Program-made: the position numbers and the translations under genes | The notes under the pieces: generated by a model | The model's database searches: none | Told to the model about the DNA's origin: nothing | Seen by the model: only the letters and a program-made list of their open reading frames with translations | Shown here: positions 56,177 through 64,000 of the stretch, piece after piece | How positions within the stretch are numbered: position 1 is the stretch's first letter | Layout: every line of letters starts with the position of its first letter | Source of the DNA: Holothuria scabra | Lineage: Eukaryota > Echinodermata > Holothuroidea > Aspidochirotida > Holothuriidae | DNA: 64,000 nucleotides | Reading direction: 5' to 3' | Assembly (NCBI GenBank): GCA_037179385.1 | Contig: CM074196.1 | Coordinates: 30,401,986 to 30,465,985 of the forward strand

Positions 56177-56435
56177 TAAAGGTCAAGAGCAGTTGCCCCA
56201 AAATTATTTTGAAGCAACTACCAAAATTTGCTATTTTTCTGTCATTTTTCTTCGAATAAGCTTTCGGGATATTTTAAGGCTTAAACAAAACATTCAACAT
56301 TCAAGGTTAACCAAGATTACTTTTAATTTCACAATTTAGTGAAAAACACATTGTCACGTGATTGTCAAGAGCCATTTACAAGCTAGTATGGACTACTTTC
56401 CCTGTCCAAATTGGGGTGACTGTATTTGCCCTTTA
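56177..56435 (-). mobile_element. TTAA-type MITE, family C copy
   Basis: Opens TTAAAGGTCAAGAGCAG and closes GTATTTGCCCTTTAA, inverse ends on TTAA. Contains 'gtcacgtgattgtcaagagc' and 'ttaaccaagattac', matching the family C body. The frame at 56,046-56,339 is incidental. Confidence 0.72.
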
Positions 56436-56439
56436 ATAA

Positions 56440-57420
56440 TACATTTGCTTCTCTTTTTGAGTACGCCCTATATTTTCTCCAGAAATTCTCAGCTCTGTAT
56501 TATGTAATTACTGAAGCAAATCTCCCTCAAAATACTCAAGCTTAAAGCCCTCCTCTACTTCGAATTTTGATGAGAAATAATGTGTAAAAACGTCTTGACA
56601 AAGACTAGGCGGAAACCCGCAACGGATCAAGAAGTTGGATACCCTTTCATTGAACAAAAGATTGCCATTCAGAGAGAAACCTATAGGAAAAGCCCGCCGT
56701 GTGGACGAAGCTTTTTTTTTTTTTTTTTTTCGTTCTGAACATCGCTACGAAAAACCACCTGAGAGGCGGCAGACTAAGGGGCGGCAACCACAGAGGCGCT
56801 ACGCAGGCAAACCTCGGCATGAAAACCAAAATAATGTGACCCATCAATAATCTATTTAATTCATGTTATCCAACCTCAAACTTACAACTTTTAACATGGC
56901 CGACGTCGACGAGAGGCGGCAGAGGCCGGAGGTTGCCCTCCCTTTCACTGTAGCGGGATTTTCCAATATCTTCAGAATGTAAACGGTAAATGTAATCTCC
57001 TAGACAATCAGACGCCCAGGCGTTTATATTGATTTAATTTGCTTGCAAAAGGGCCAAGTTCTTCAATGAGAATGGTCGATGACTTTAAAATGAATTTGTG
57101 TCTGGACATTTTTTCTCTTTAAATAGAAAAATCTGTGAATAGAGCAGAGAGCTGTGTAGAAAATGGAAACTTAATATACTGATTATGTCTCAAATCCACG
57201 GTAGACATACAGATTTGTCATCCACTCTTCATAGACAGTAGAAAACAATGTTGTAGATTTACCTCTTCTGGCAAGGATAAATTACCTATAGCATATTAAG
57301 TACTGAAGTAATGGTCGTCGGATGCAGTGCAGATTACGAACGATACAATGTACGCAAAGCACACTCTTTAAACAGGAGGCGGTTTTCTTACAATTTAAAA
57401 AAGCACATTGAAAGACGAGT
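56440..57420. other. Intergenic sequence, no gene seen
   Basis: Contains a T run of about 21 at 56,711-56,731. A duplicated phrase with 'gaggcggcag' occurs at 56,762 and 56,912. No exon recognised. Confidence 0.4.
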
Positions 57421-57713
57421 TTAAGGGCCAAACCTCTCACCCCAAACTACAGTTTTGGTACCGGGTACCGAAATTCTCAATTGGCTCAGCTCTTTAATTG
57501 ACAGCTAATTCAAACAATGCAGAGTGCCAAAACTTATATCACACAGCATGAACGGTACGGAGAGTGTTTTGGTTAGTATATAGAGTTTTTCTATACTCAC
57601 CCTGAAGCAATAAACTGAGATTGTGTCTGGATGAGGATGAACTTCAGACAATTGTGGGAGGGGCTTGCTTGGGAGAATTGGTACTGTTTGGGGTGAGAGA
57701 ACAGGGCCGTTAA
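57421..57713 (+). mobile_element. TTAA-type MITE, family B copy 2
   Basis: TTAAGGGCCAAACCTCTCAC at the left; GGTGAGAGAACAGGGCCGTT then AA at the right. About 85-90% similar by eye to 6,975-7,280. The next repeat begins at the same TTAA (57,710-57,713). Confidence 0.75.
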
Positions 57714-58050
57714 AGTCACATCAAGTTTTGACATATTTGAGAGGTTCTTATTCTAACCATTTCAAGAAATTTGCATGTGGTTTTCAATATATGAGCAGTT
57801 GAGGTTGTCACATTTTCAACAAACTGAAGTGAACTTGAAGCAAGCACATATAACATTATATCCTCACGTTAATGGGCGGTCTTTTCTTTTTATTTTTTAA
57901 ACTTAACAACATATTTTCCCTTCACAGTGAAGTAGAAAGTAACATAAAAGTGAGGGCGGAGCAATTGTTGGACAATGCCCCCCATTGACCAAAAGTATAT
58001 TTTTGATGCTAAAACTTTTGCTTTTTCTACGAGGAAGATAGTTAATTTTT
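57714..58050. repeat. Dispersed repeat related to family D
   Basis: 'agtcacatcaagttttgaca', GAACTTGAAGCAAGCA and 'tcctcacgttaatgg' match 3,650-3,830. It begins at the TTAA that ends the family B copy. A possible far end is near 58,850 ('aaactttccccttaagg'). Confidence 0.45.
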
Positions 58051-58054
58051 TTAA

Positions 58055-58255
58055 TGAAATTTAATGACAAACCAACACGAATGTGTTATAAAAAGTCAGT
58101 CAACTAGATAATAAGTTTAAAGTTTTTATCTATTTTCCAGCACGGTTCAAGTTCAAATCTGGTTTCCCTTTAGAAGTCGCCTGTTACGACATGCGGGAAA
58201 TACCGTGGGCATATTCTGCATTCCCCTGCCCACAGGAGGCTTGAACAATCTTTTT
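58055..58255 (+). repeat. SINE with conserved 3' tail module
   Basis: Starts 'aatttaatgacaaaccaaca' and 'cgaatgtgttata', as in 34,529. After 'cacggttcaagttcaaat' it carries GTCGCCTGTTACGACATGCG and then CCGTGGGCATATTCTGCATT to TGCCCACAGGAGG. From memory, closely similar tails occur in SINEs of many invertebrates; this was not checked against a database. Confidence 0.55.
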
Positions 58256-58259
58256 AAAA

Positions 58260-60095
58260 AATAAAAAAGTGAAATACAATAACTCATTTATTCAGATGAA
58301 ACTTCACACTGAAAAAGGTGGAAACTTCGTTTCACTAGCCAGCTACACTAGACATAAAAAGAGGAATATAGCCGCTGCCGGTGTCTCTTAATGACGATTT
58401 TGTCATTTCCAGAGCTTGGGAAAGGTGGCCAAACTGATTTATGAGCAAGCACTACTGCATCTCAAATTGCACCTTGCGAAGCGCGCCGAAAACTTTGACT
58501 TTTTGTGATCTGGAGAGATGATAAAACCGTTTTCTTACCCGGGAAGTGGGGACGGGGGCATGCTTCCTCCCCCCCCATTTTTCACTAGGAGCCCCCCCCC
58601 CCCCCCAGCCTTCCTATGCTTATGTTCCTTCAAAGTTTCCACATTATCAGGAAGTGATGACATTCCTTGTCAACTTGTTCAAGTGATATAAACTCGGATG
58701 CCCTGAAGCTCACTTTGGAACAAAAATACACTTAATTAACTGATATTTCGAGAAATACATGTCCGGTGTGAATGGAAGTTTCACCAGGCTCTGTAGGGAT
58801 TTGAATCCTCTTTCACATATAAAAATAAATTTTTGCTTAAACTTTCCCCTTAAGGTGACCCGTGAAACTCACCAATTTTTTTTCAAACCTGTTAACTTTT
58901 CTTCATACGGTAATAAAAAAAATGTGATCAAACTTTGATAAAACTCATATCCAACTACACACATAAATGGTTAATGAGCAAGTGTTATTCAATTCAGTTT
59001 TTTTTTTTAAATGTGACCAGACACTCCAAATTATGCACAAAAAAGTTTCAAGTCGAAGTACTGTCGCGTTCAAAATTTTAATTAATGCGTATTTACTGGA
59101 TTGAAAATTTGACTAATTATCCTAGCAAGAAGCATTATCACGTAACACTCAAAAAGCATTATCACGCAGGCCTCCAACAGAGTCATTAAGTTATTGATAT
59201 AAACTCAATGTACCTTATTTACAGTATTAACACACACTCTCTCTTGATATTCGTTCAGTTTCTATGGTTGCAAAATGAATCTTCTGATAAAGTGAATCTT
59301 GATTTAGCATAAACAGCTGATCCTTTCAAGCATTAGCGTCAATTTTCATTAAATATGTATGGCTTAATAAGCACATGCAGAGTATGGGAATGTTTCAAAA
59401 AGCTTCTCATTCTTGACTGTTGCGCTATAGCGGTGAGGTGTTAAGAAATCTGACCCGTTTAAGCTCCATGCAGAACAGCCGTTTGAAAACCATAACGGTT
59501 GAAAAACGCAATGTTGTGGACATAGCAACGCTTTTATACCCCGTGGCCTCGCAAGGGCCAGAGAATTTTCGCCCCAACATTATCTTTTGCCCTTAGTCCC
59601 CCACCCCCACCCCAATTTCGTCGCCGTCACTGTTTATCCTCAAAGTTTTAGTATTTTTTGAAATTATCCTTTGCCCTTATGTCCCCTCCCCCGCCCCTGT
59701 TTTGACACTCGGGCACCTTCACTCAGCTCTTATTAAAGTACAGTGGCTTGGTGGAAGTTTCCTATACTATGCAAAGTGATTCACAAATAATCCTCCAACT
59801 TGTTGAACCATTCCCAAACTTTTCACAGTAAATCTAGGTAATCCATATTATTTAACTTCTTGTCGTTGAAAATTTTCAGTGCAAAGCAAGTTTTTATTGT
59901 GGTTTTTTTCCGCTGGCCCAATAGCCTCAGACCAAAATTGCTACACTCCATCGACTTTTGATTTAGTTGCTTGAATACCCTATTTCTACCTTCAGCTGTT
60001 CAGAATCGTACCTGTCAGCCTGTGAAAGCAAGCGAGCAACACTTACAGACTCATTCAGTCACTGATCACGGTTGCTTATTTGTGAATGCATTACA
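58260..60095. other. Intergenic sequence, no gene seen
   Basis: AT-rich. C runs at 58,568-58,576 and 58,587-58,606 sit near sequence ending 'ttcctatgcttatg', resembling hAT-type repeat tips. At 58,900-59,215 there are decayed family X words ('ttcagttttttttttt', 'gtgaccagacactccaaatt', 'tattgatataaactcaatg'). No coding exon. Confidence 0.4.
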
Positions 60096-60456
60096 CTCTA
60101 AAATCAAAAGAGTGAACTTAGTCACTCTTTGATAGAGTGAAAAGTGTAAATTCACTCCATTAGAGTAATAATTCACTCCAAGAAGATTGAAATTCACTCC
60201 AAAAGAGCAAAATTCCCTTAAAACGAGAGAAGTTTCACTCTTGGTGGAATGCCTGCAGTGATCACTATTAAAAAAAAAAAAGAGGGATCATTGCAGGCAC
60301 TCGTGGAAAAGTGAATTTTCCCTCTTTCTGTAGTGAATTTCACTCTTTTTGGAGTGAGTTTCACTCCTCTTTGAGTGAATTATCACTCAAATAGAGTGAA
60401 TTTACGCTTTCCACTCTATCAAAGAGTGACTAAGTTCACTCTTTTACTTATAGAGC
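60096..60456. mobile_element. Foldback MITE with TTCACTCC repeats in its arms
   Basis: 'caaaagagtgaacttagtca' at the left pairs with 'tgactaagttcactctttt' at the right, and CTCTTTGATAGAGTG with CACTCTATCAAAGAG. Within both arms TTCACTCC or its inverse recurs about every 20 bp. The centre is 'tgcctgcagtgatc' facing 'gatcattgcaggca' around an A run. About 360 bp, no coding capacity. Confidence 0.78.
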
Positions 60457-61375
60457 GTAGAACCAGCGACCAGGACAAGGACATCTGCACCAGTTACACT
60501 ACCACGTGTACACGGTGACATTTATTTTGATTTACCCAACAGATTGCTACGGGTTTTTTTTCCAAAACTATCATATCATCTACTTACCAGCTAACAAGTA
60601 GGCTGAAACATTAACATCATTTGAAATCATTGGATTGGATGGTGGATTATGAACCAGAACATAAATATCCTGGGGCTTAATTTTTGACCCAGAAACGTGC
60701 ATTAGATTTTCGGGAATGTCGCCCGGACTCATCTCGACTGGAATCGCGCTTCACTCGATTTTTTTTCCTCGCAACAGTTTCTCGTGCCCTCCATTTGCCC
60801 CCCCCCCTTCATTTAAAATCTTGTTGTCGCCACTGTCAATGGCTTGTTTGTCGTTAAAGCCAGCTAAGGAAGAGGGGATTGGCTGTGTTGTGGTTTCTGG
60901 GTTAGGGTTAGAGGATATGTCCAGGGTGGCCTCACAGTTCAGCTTCCAAGTTTGTTTTATTTCAAAGCTCCTCAGGCTCGCGGTGCGCGTTGAGACCCAT
61001 CCTCCTTTCATGATATCTTTGATTAAAAGCAGGCGGGCTGAAAATCTAGAGCTGTCACGGCAAATTCAAAGTGCACAGCTCTTTCTCACTGCCAAAGAAG
61101 AGCGCTATCATTATAGTATTGTACAGCTTTTCAGGATATTTTGGACAAAAATACTTGCAAGATCACAAGAAACTAAAAACCCACGACCATTTATTTTATC
61201 TTAGCAGACAAAATTATGGTGTTAATTTGACTAATTGGACTATTTTGACAGAGAGGAGTCATTTTTGGATTATGAGGTCAAAATTGTTTATCATGTAATA
61301 TTATAGAGATTAAAGACCATGGCATGCATGTTGTAAGTATCGTCATAGGCGTCGGAAGCATTTTATATTAGGTGC
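60457..61375. other. Unassigned sequence with opposite open frames
   Basis: The longest plus frame (60,716-61,204, 162 residues) and a minus frame (60,751-61,011) overlap. On the minus strand, after acceptor-like 'agattttcag', the frame reads RLLLIKDIMKGGWVSTRTAS, then LRSFEIKQTWKLNCEATLDI, and is GC-richer than its surroundings. It runs into 'gacagtggcgacaac' and a G run, which look like a repeat tip. I cannot assign it; a decayed transposon frame is as likely as an exon. Confidence 0.25.
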
Positions 61376-61672
61376 GTTCGATTTAGCGGCTCGAGCCGGC
61401 TCAACTGGCTCAACCAGTTTTTTAACTGGTCGAAATGTGACGTAAAATACGTCACCGGCTCAACTAGACCACCTCGGAGGGCTGGTCGTTTTGGCCGGCT
61501 CAAGTTGTGACGATTTGATGACGTTAAAATCACTTTTGCGAAAGATCGATCGCTGGCTGAGCCAGTTGAGCCGGCAGCTTTAGCCTTCACGACGCAGACC
61601 TCATCTTCAACGAAATGACAGTGATTTCCTTTTTGTATGTGCCGTTTCGAGCGCAACGCGAAATAACGCTAT
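61376..61672. repeat. GC-rich inverted repeat
   Basis: GAGCCGGCTCAACTGGCTCA near 61,391 faces its near-inverse TGAGCCAGTTGAGCCGGC near 61,558, and 'ccggctcaact' recurs near 61,455. Edges 'gtgcgttcgattta' and 'tttcgagcgcaacgcg' are roughly inverse. The minus frame over it (61,363-61,656) is a by-product. Confidence 0.5.
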
Positions 61673-62047
61673 ATCGAGTTGTTAAATGACAAGAGCAACG
61701 CAAAAGGTGTCGTCATAATGACGTCACCATTATCGACCGGTGTGGGCTTACTGAACGTTGTTTTTGACTGCAGTCATCAAAAGTGATGGGTCTACCTTCA
61801 GCAGCTCAGAGGAAGGACTGATCTGGGATTTTTTGTAAGGGGGCGCCTATGTAAGAAAACCAACATTTATTTGAAAATAGAATTTCCTAGTGTTTAAGAG
61901 GATTTCAGCCAAGGGTAGATCCAGCCTCCAACTCATGTACAGTTTTAAAACGTGGCGACATTTTTTGCTGGAGACAGAAATTCTAAGAGGAAGACCACAC
62001 AGCCGGAAATCGCATTTCAAAGACATCATGGCCGTGGCGGGCCCGAC

Positions 62048-62646
62048 TTAATGCGGCTCATTGAGTTGGTTCATGAAATTCAACATTTTTTCCAGAGTAT
62101 TCCAAGTTCACATTAAAAAGGACAAATAGGTAAACTGAGGCAATTCCTGTTTTATGAGTGAGTGCTTAAAGGGCAGGGGCAGTCATCCCAAATGAAAGAA
62201 GTGTAGTAGACTGTCCAGTTTTGAGATTGGCTGTTGGGAGTCATATGACAATGCTTTTTCTCTTCAAATGTGAAATTTACCAGAAATAACTGCTTGGTTT
62301 ACCTTGAATATGCAATAGTAAAGTCATAAAATGTAATTAAAGATACTTTGAAGAGAAATAAGATAAAAACAGTTATTTAGCTTTTTCTTCAAAATAAGTT
62401 TGGGGGACTGCCCTTTACTTTTAACGGTTCAATTCGGTTTTCAAAAACTCGTGATCAGAAACTTCTTTTCAAATTATACACAAAATCGGTACAGTCAGGA
62501 CACTAAAACATTCAAAATTCTAACCTTTTCCGTAATTATTGGATATGAAACTTGACTCATTATGCTAACTTTAAGCATTGCAATGGGGTCGCGACCCTTC
62601 CACACTCTCATTTAGTTATCGATATCAACACCAATGAACCCCTTTA
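62048..62646 (+). mobile_element. Family X MITE carrying a nested family C MITE
   Basis: Begins TTAATGCGGCTCATTGAG and ends 'caatgaacccctttaaa'. The body matches 4,805-5,172 on both sides of the insert at 62,166-62,417. Read without the insert, 'tttatgagtgagtgctt' continues to 'aacggttcaattcggttttc', as in the uninterrupted copy. Confidence 0.75.
62166..62417 (+). mobile_element. Family C MITE nested in family X
   Basis: TTAAAGGGCAGGGGCAGTCA at one end and GGGGGACTGCCCTTTA at the other. TTAA occurs at 62,166 and again at 62,421-62,424. Contains 'gactgtccagttttgagatt' and 'ccagaaataactgcttggt'. Confidence 0.75.
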
Positions 62647-62648
62647 AA

Positions 62649-62945
62649 CTAAGTGGATAGAAACTGATAAGAAAACAGTAAAACTCCATCCAAACTAACC
62701 CAGACATGGAATAATAAAACGTCAGTTCGAGCTTTTGCTTGCCAAAAAGTGTTCACTTCAATAACAATTGCAGTGATCCTATGATCGAACTGCGACATGA
62801 CCAGAATATCATCAGGTAAAATGTTTCACCACCATTTTTAACTTTGGACAAATTTACATCTGGTGCAACAGCTTTTTCCGACAGATCACCGTAAAAGACA
62901 TTCCCAAGCTCGTTCAAATTAAATGTTTTGGGTTTATTTACACCT
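62649..62945 (-). pseudogene. Unrecognised coding-like segment, frame broken
   Basis: One minus frame reads VNKPKTFNLNELGNVFYGDL and then SEKAVAPDVNLSKVKNGGET before it loses coding character. A shifted frame then reads ILPDDILVMSQFDHRITAIV and IEVNTFWQAKARTDVLLFHV, to a stop at 62,649. Both stretches look protein-like, and the shift lies near 62,820. This could be a frameshifted gene relic, two exons, or chance. The stop lies next to the family X MITE. No family is recognised. Confidence 0.3.
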
Positions 62946-63685
62946 CACTCCAGCCCTACAAATAAATGTCAATTAAACACGTTTAATAAATATATAAATA
63001 CGTTGAATAAACATATGACTATGATCCGGGGACCCCCCTCCCCCTATGCCGTCTTCCCGACCCGTACCGGTGAGTATGTTTATGTACCTGCACACCCTCC
63101 CGTCTCCCAGAAAACAACCCTAAACTCTTTTGCAACTTTCGCCCGAATAATCTACCATTCCGGACAATGTTTAACTGTTTAATGCAAGAATCAGTGACGA
63201 AACGCTTCGGAAAGGGTGTGGGACATGAACGGGGACACGTCCTCTCAGATATTTTCCTTGATATATTGCACTGCCCCCCGAGTTATGTCGGTTGGGAGTT
63301 AGATCAACCGAAAAAGTAAAAAACATACCTCTAAGCAGACTTAATGTTTCACCTGGAGATATGCCAAAACCTCAGGGCTCCCGGGAACCTCGCCTCGAAC
63401 CCTACTGGCGCTTGCCCCCGCAGGCGCGAGCTTTCGTGTTAGGTTTCGCTCTGCGCGGGAACTACGCGGGTTTGGGGCCGAATATGATCGAAAGCTGTAA
63501 CGTTAGTGTATGCCGTACAAACAGTACTGTGTTGTACCTGTAAATTGTAACCGTAGTAAGCTAGGCGATACTATTTGTATCAGTTCTACGAAAATCGCTT
63601 GCATGAAAAACCAATAAAAGAAAGCCAACTCATCGACCCAATAAAAGAGACTGCAACTTTTCTGCTGCATTATCGTCATATTTAC
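62946..63685. other. Probable intron of the P2X7-tail gene; nothing assigned
   Basis: The next exon of the gene starting at 63,997 should lie on the minus strand here or beyond the repeats, but the expected YR-x-AAYRQF-like stretch was not found. The plus frame at 63,292-63,543 is GC-rich and contains 'PQARAFVLGFALRGNYAG'; it is unrecognised. Confidence 0.3.
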
Positions 63686-63689
63686 CAAC

Positions 63690-63997
63690 CTATTTTGCAA
63701 GTTTCTCGATGGCCGGTTGCCCTTTGTGTGCTGAACCAAATCCCATGTTGCCGACAGTACATCTTCATTCAGGCATACGCTGTCAAAGTTCTGATGAAGG
63801 GTTATGCAGCTTCCCATCACCTTGTCACCCAGTCTCCCTATTTCAGTGCAGCAAATACTCTCGACCCTCGTTTCCATTGCATGGCACAAACCACACTGAC
63901 ACCAGTCGGAGTTTCCCCTCCTTTCGGCTCCAACCTCTGGCTCATCGTCACTGGAACCGGCAGCCTGTTCGGTGCTATCTTTGGAGGTAGCCATCAT
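63690..63997 (-). CDS. P2X7-tail (P2RX7_C) domain protein, first coding exon
   Basis: ATG-ATG at 63,997-63,992 opens an acidic leader, then WCQCGLCHAM at about residues 32-41, ESICC, and after a spacer VCLNEDVLSATWDLVQHTKG. This is the cysteine pattern of the cytoplasmic 'ballast' domain of vertebrate P2X7 receptors, which binds zinc. The domain lies within about 30 residues of the start, so the protein is not a P2X channel with this tail. Invertebrates are known to have many such channel-free proteins. The exon probably ends at 63,690 with donor GTTGGT, after RPSRNLQN and two bases; a GTAAAT four bases on is the alternative. The start could be further upstream outside the window. Confidence 0.72.
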
Positions 63998-64000
63998 CTG

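Noticed and set aside
60716..61204. 162-residue plus-strand frame as a gene
   Set aside because: It overlaps an equally open minus frame, crosses a C run and has no motif or splice support.
63503..63689. Extension of the P2X7-tail exon to the end of its open frame
   Set aside because: After the likely donor the sequence becomes hydrophobic and AT-rich and no longer fits the domain.

Overview
The window is animal nuclear DNA: AT-rich, with spliced genes in long introns and dense short transposable elements. Actin sequence and intron positions, a 2-O-sulfotransferase with a Golgi-type membrane anchor, a P2X7-type zinc-binding tail domain and the style of the SINE/hAT/MITE load fit a marine invertebrate deuterostome. 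An echinoderm is my best guess; the species is inference.

Three genes can be supported, all on the minus strand. (1) 26,186 to 5,341: an eight-exon sulfotransferase of the heparan-sulfate/uronyl 2-O-sulfotransferase family. I rebuilt it by hand from exons mostly too short to stand out as ORFs. All seven junctions agree in phase and give about 336 residues with an N-terminal membrane anchor, both PAPS-binding motifs and the catalytic histidine motif. (2) 49,354 to 37,648: a complete four-exon cytoplasmic-type actin of 375 residues, with introns after codons 41 and 121 and inside codon 204. (3) 63,997 to about 63,690: the first coding exon of a protein carrying the cysteine-rich P2X7 cytoplasmic-tail domain at its N terminus; the rest is not located. 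Weaker coding candidates lie at 55,736 (+), 62,649-62,945 (-) and 28,358 (-, possible 5' exon).

Most of the rest is mobile DNA. Several hAT-type non-autonomous elements have CAGTGGCG-like ends and 8-bp target duplications (11,991-12,593; 14,196-16,232; 30,048-32,017; less exactly 10,851-12,668 and 32,728-34,242), and some are nested. At least five foldback MITE families, called A, B, C, D and X here, recur and sit at TTAA. There are tRNA-derived SINEs, a LINE relic, and a 60-bp poly(A)-tailed retro-insertion with a 13-bp target duplication.

The most unusual object is an 850-bp mirror-symmetric element in the first coding intron of actin (47,281-48,130). It is built of five head-to-head units and flanked by an exact 10-bp target duplication, inside a SINE. 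The intergenic stretches 26.2-37.6 kb and 49.4-63.6 kb show only repeats and weak coding hints.
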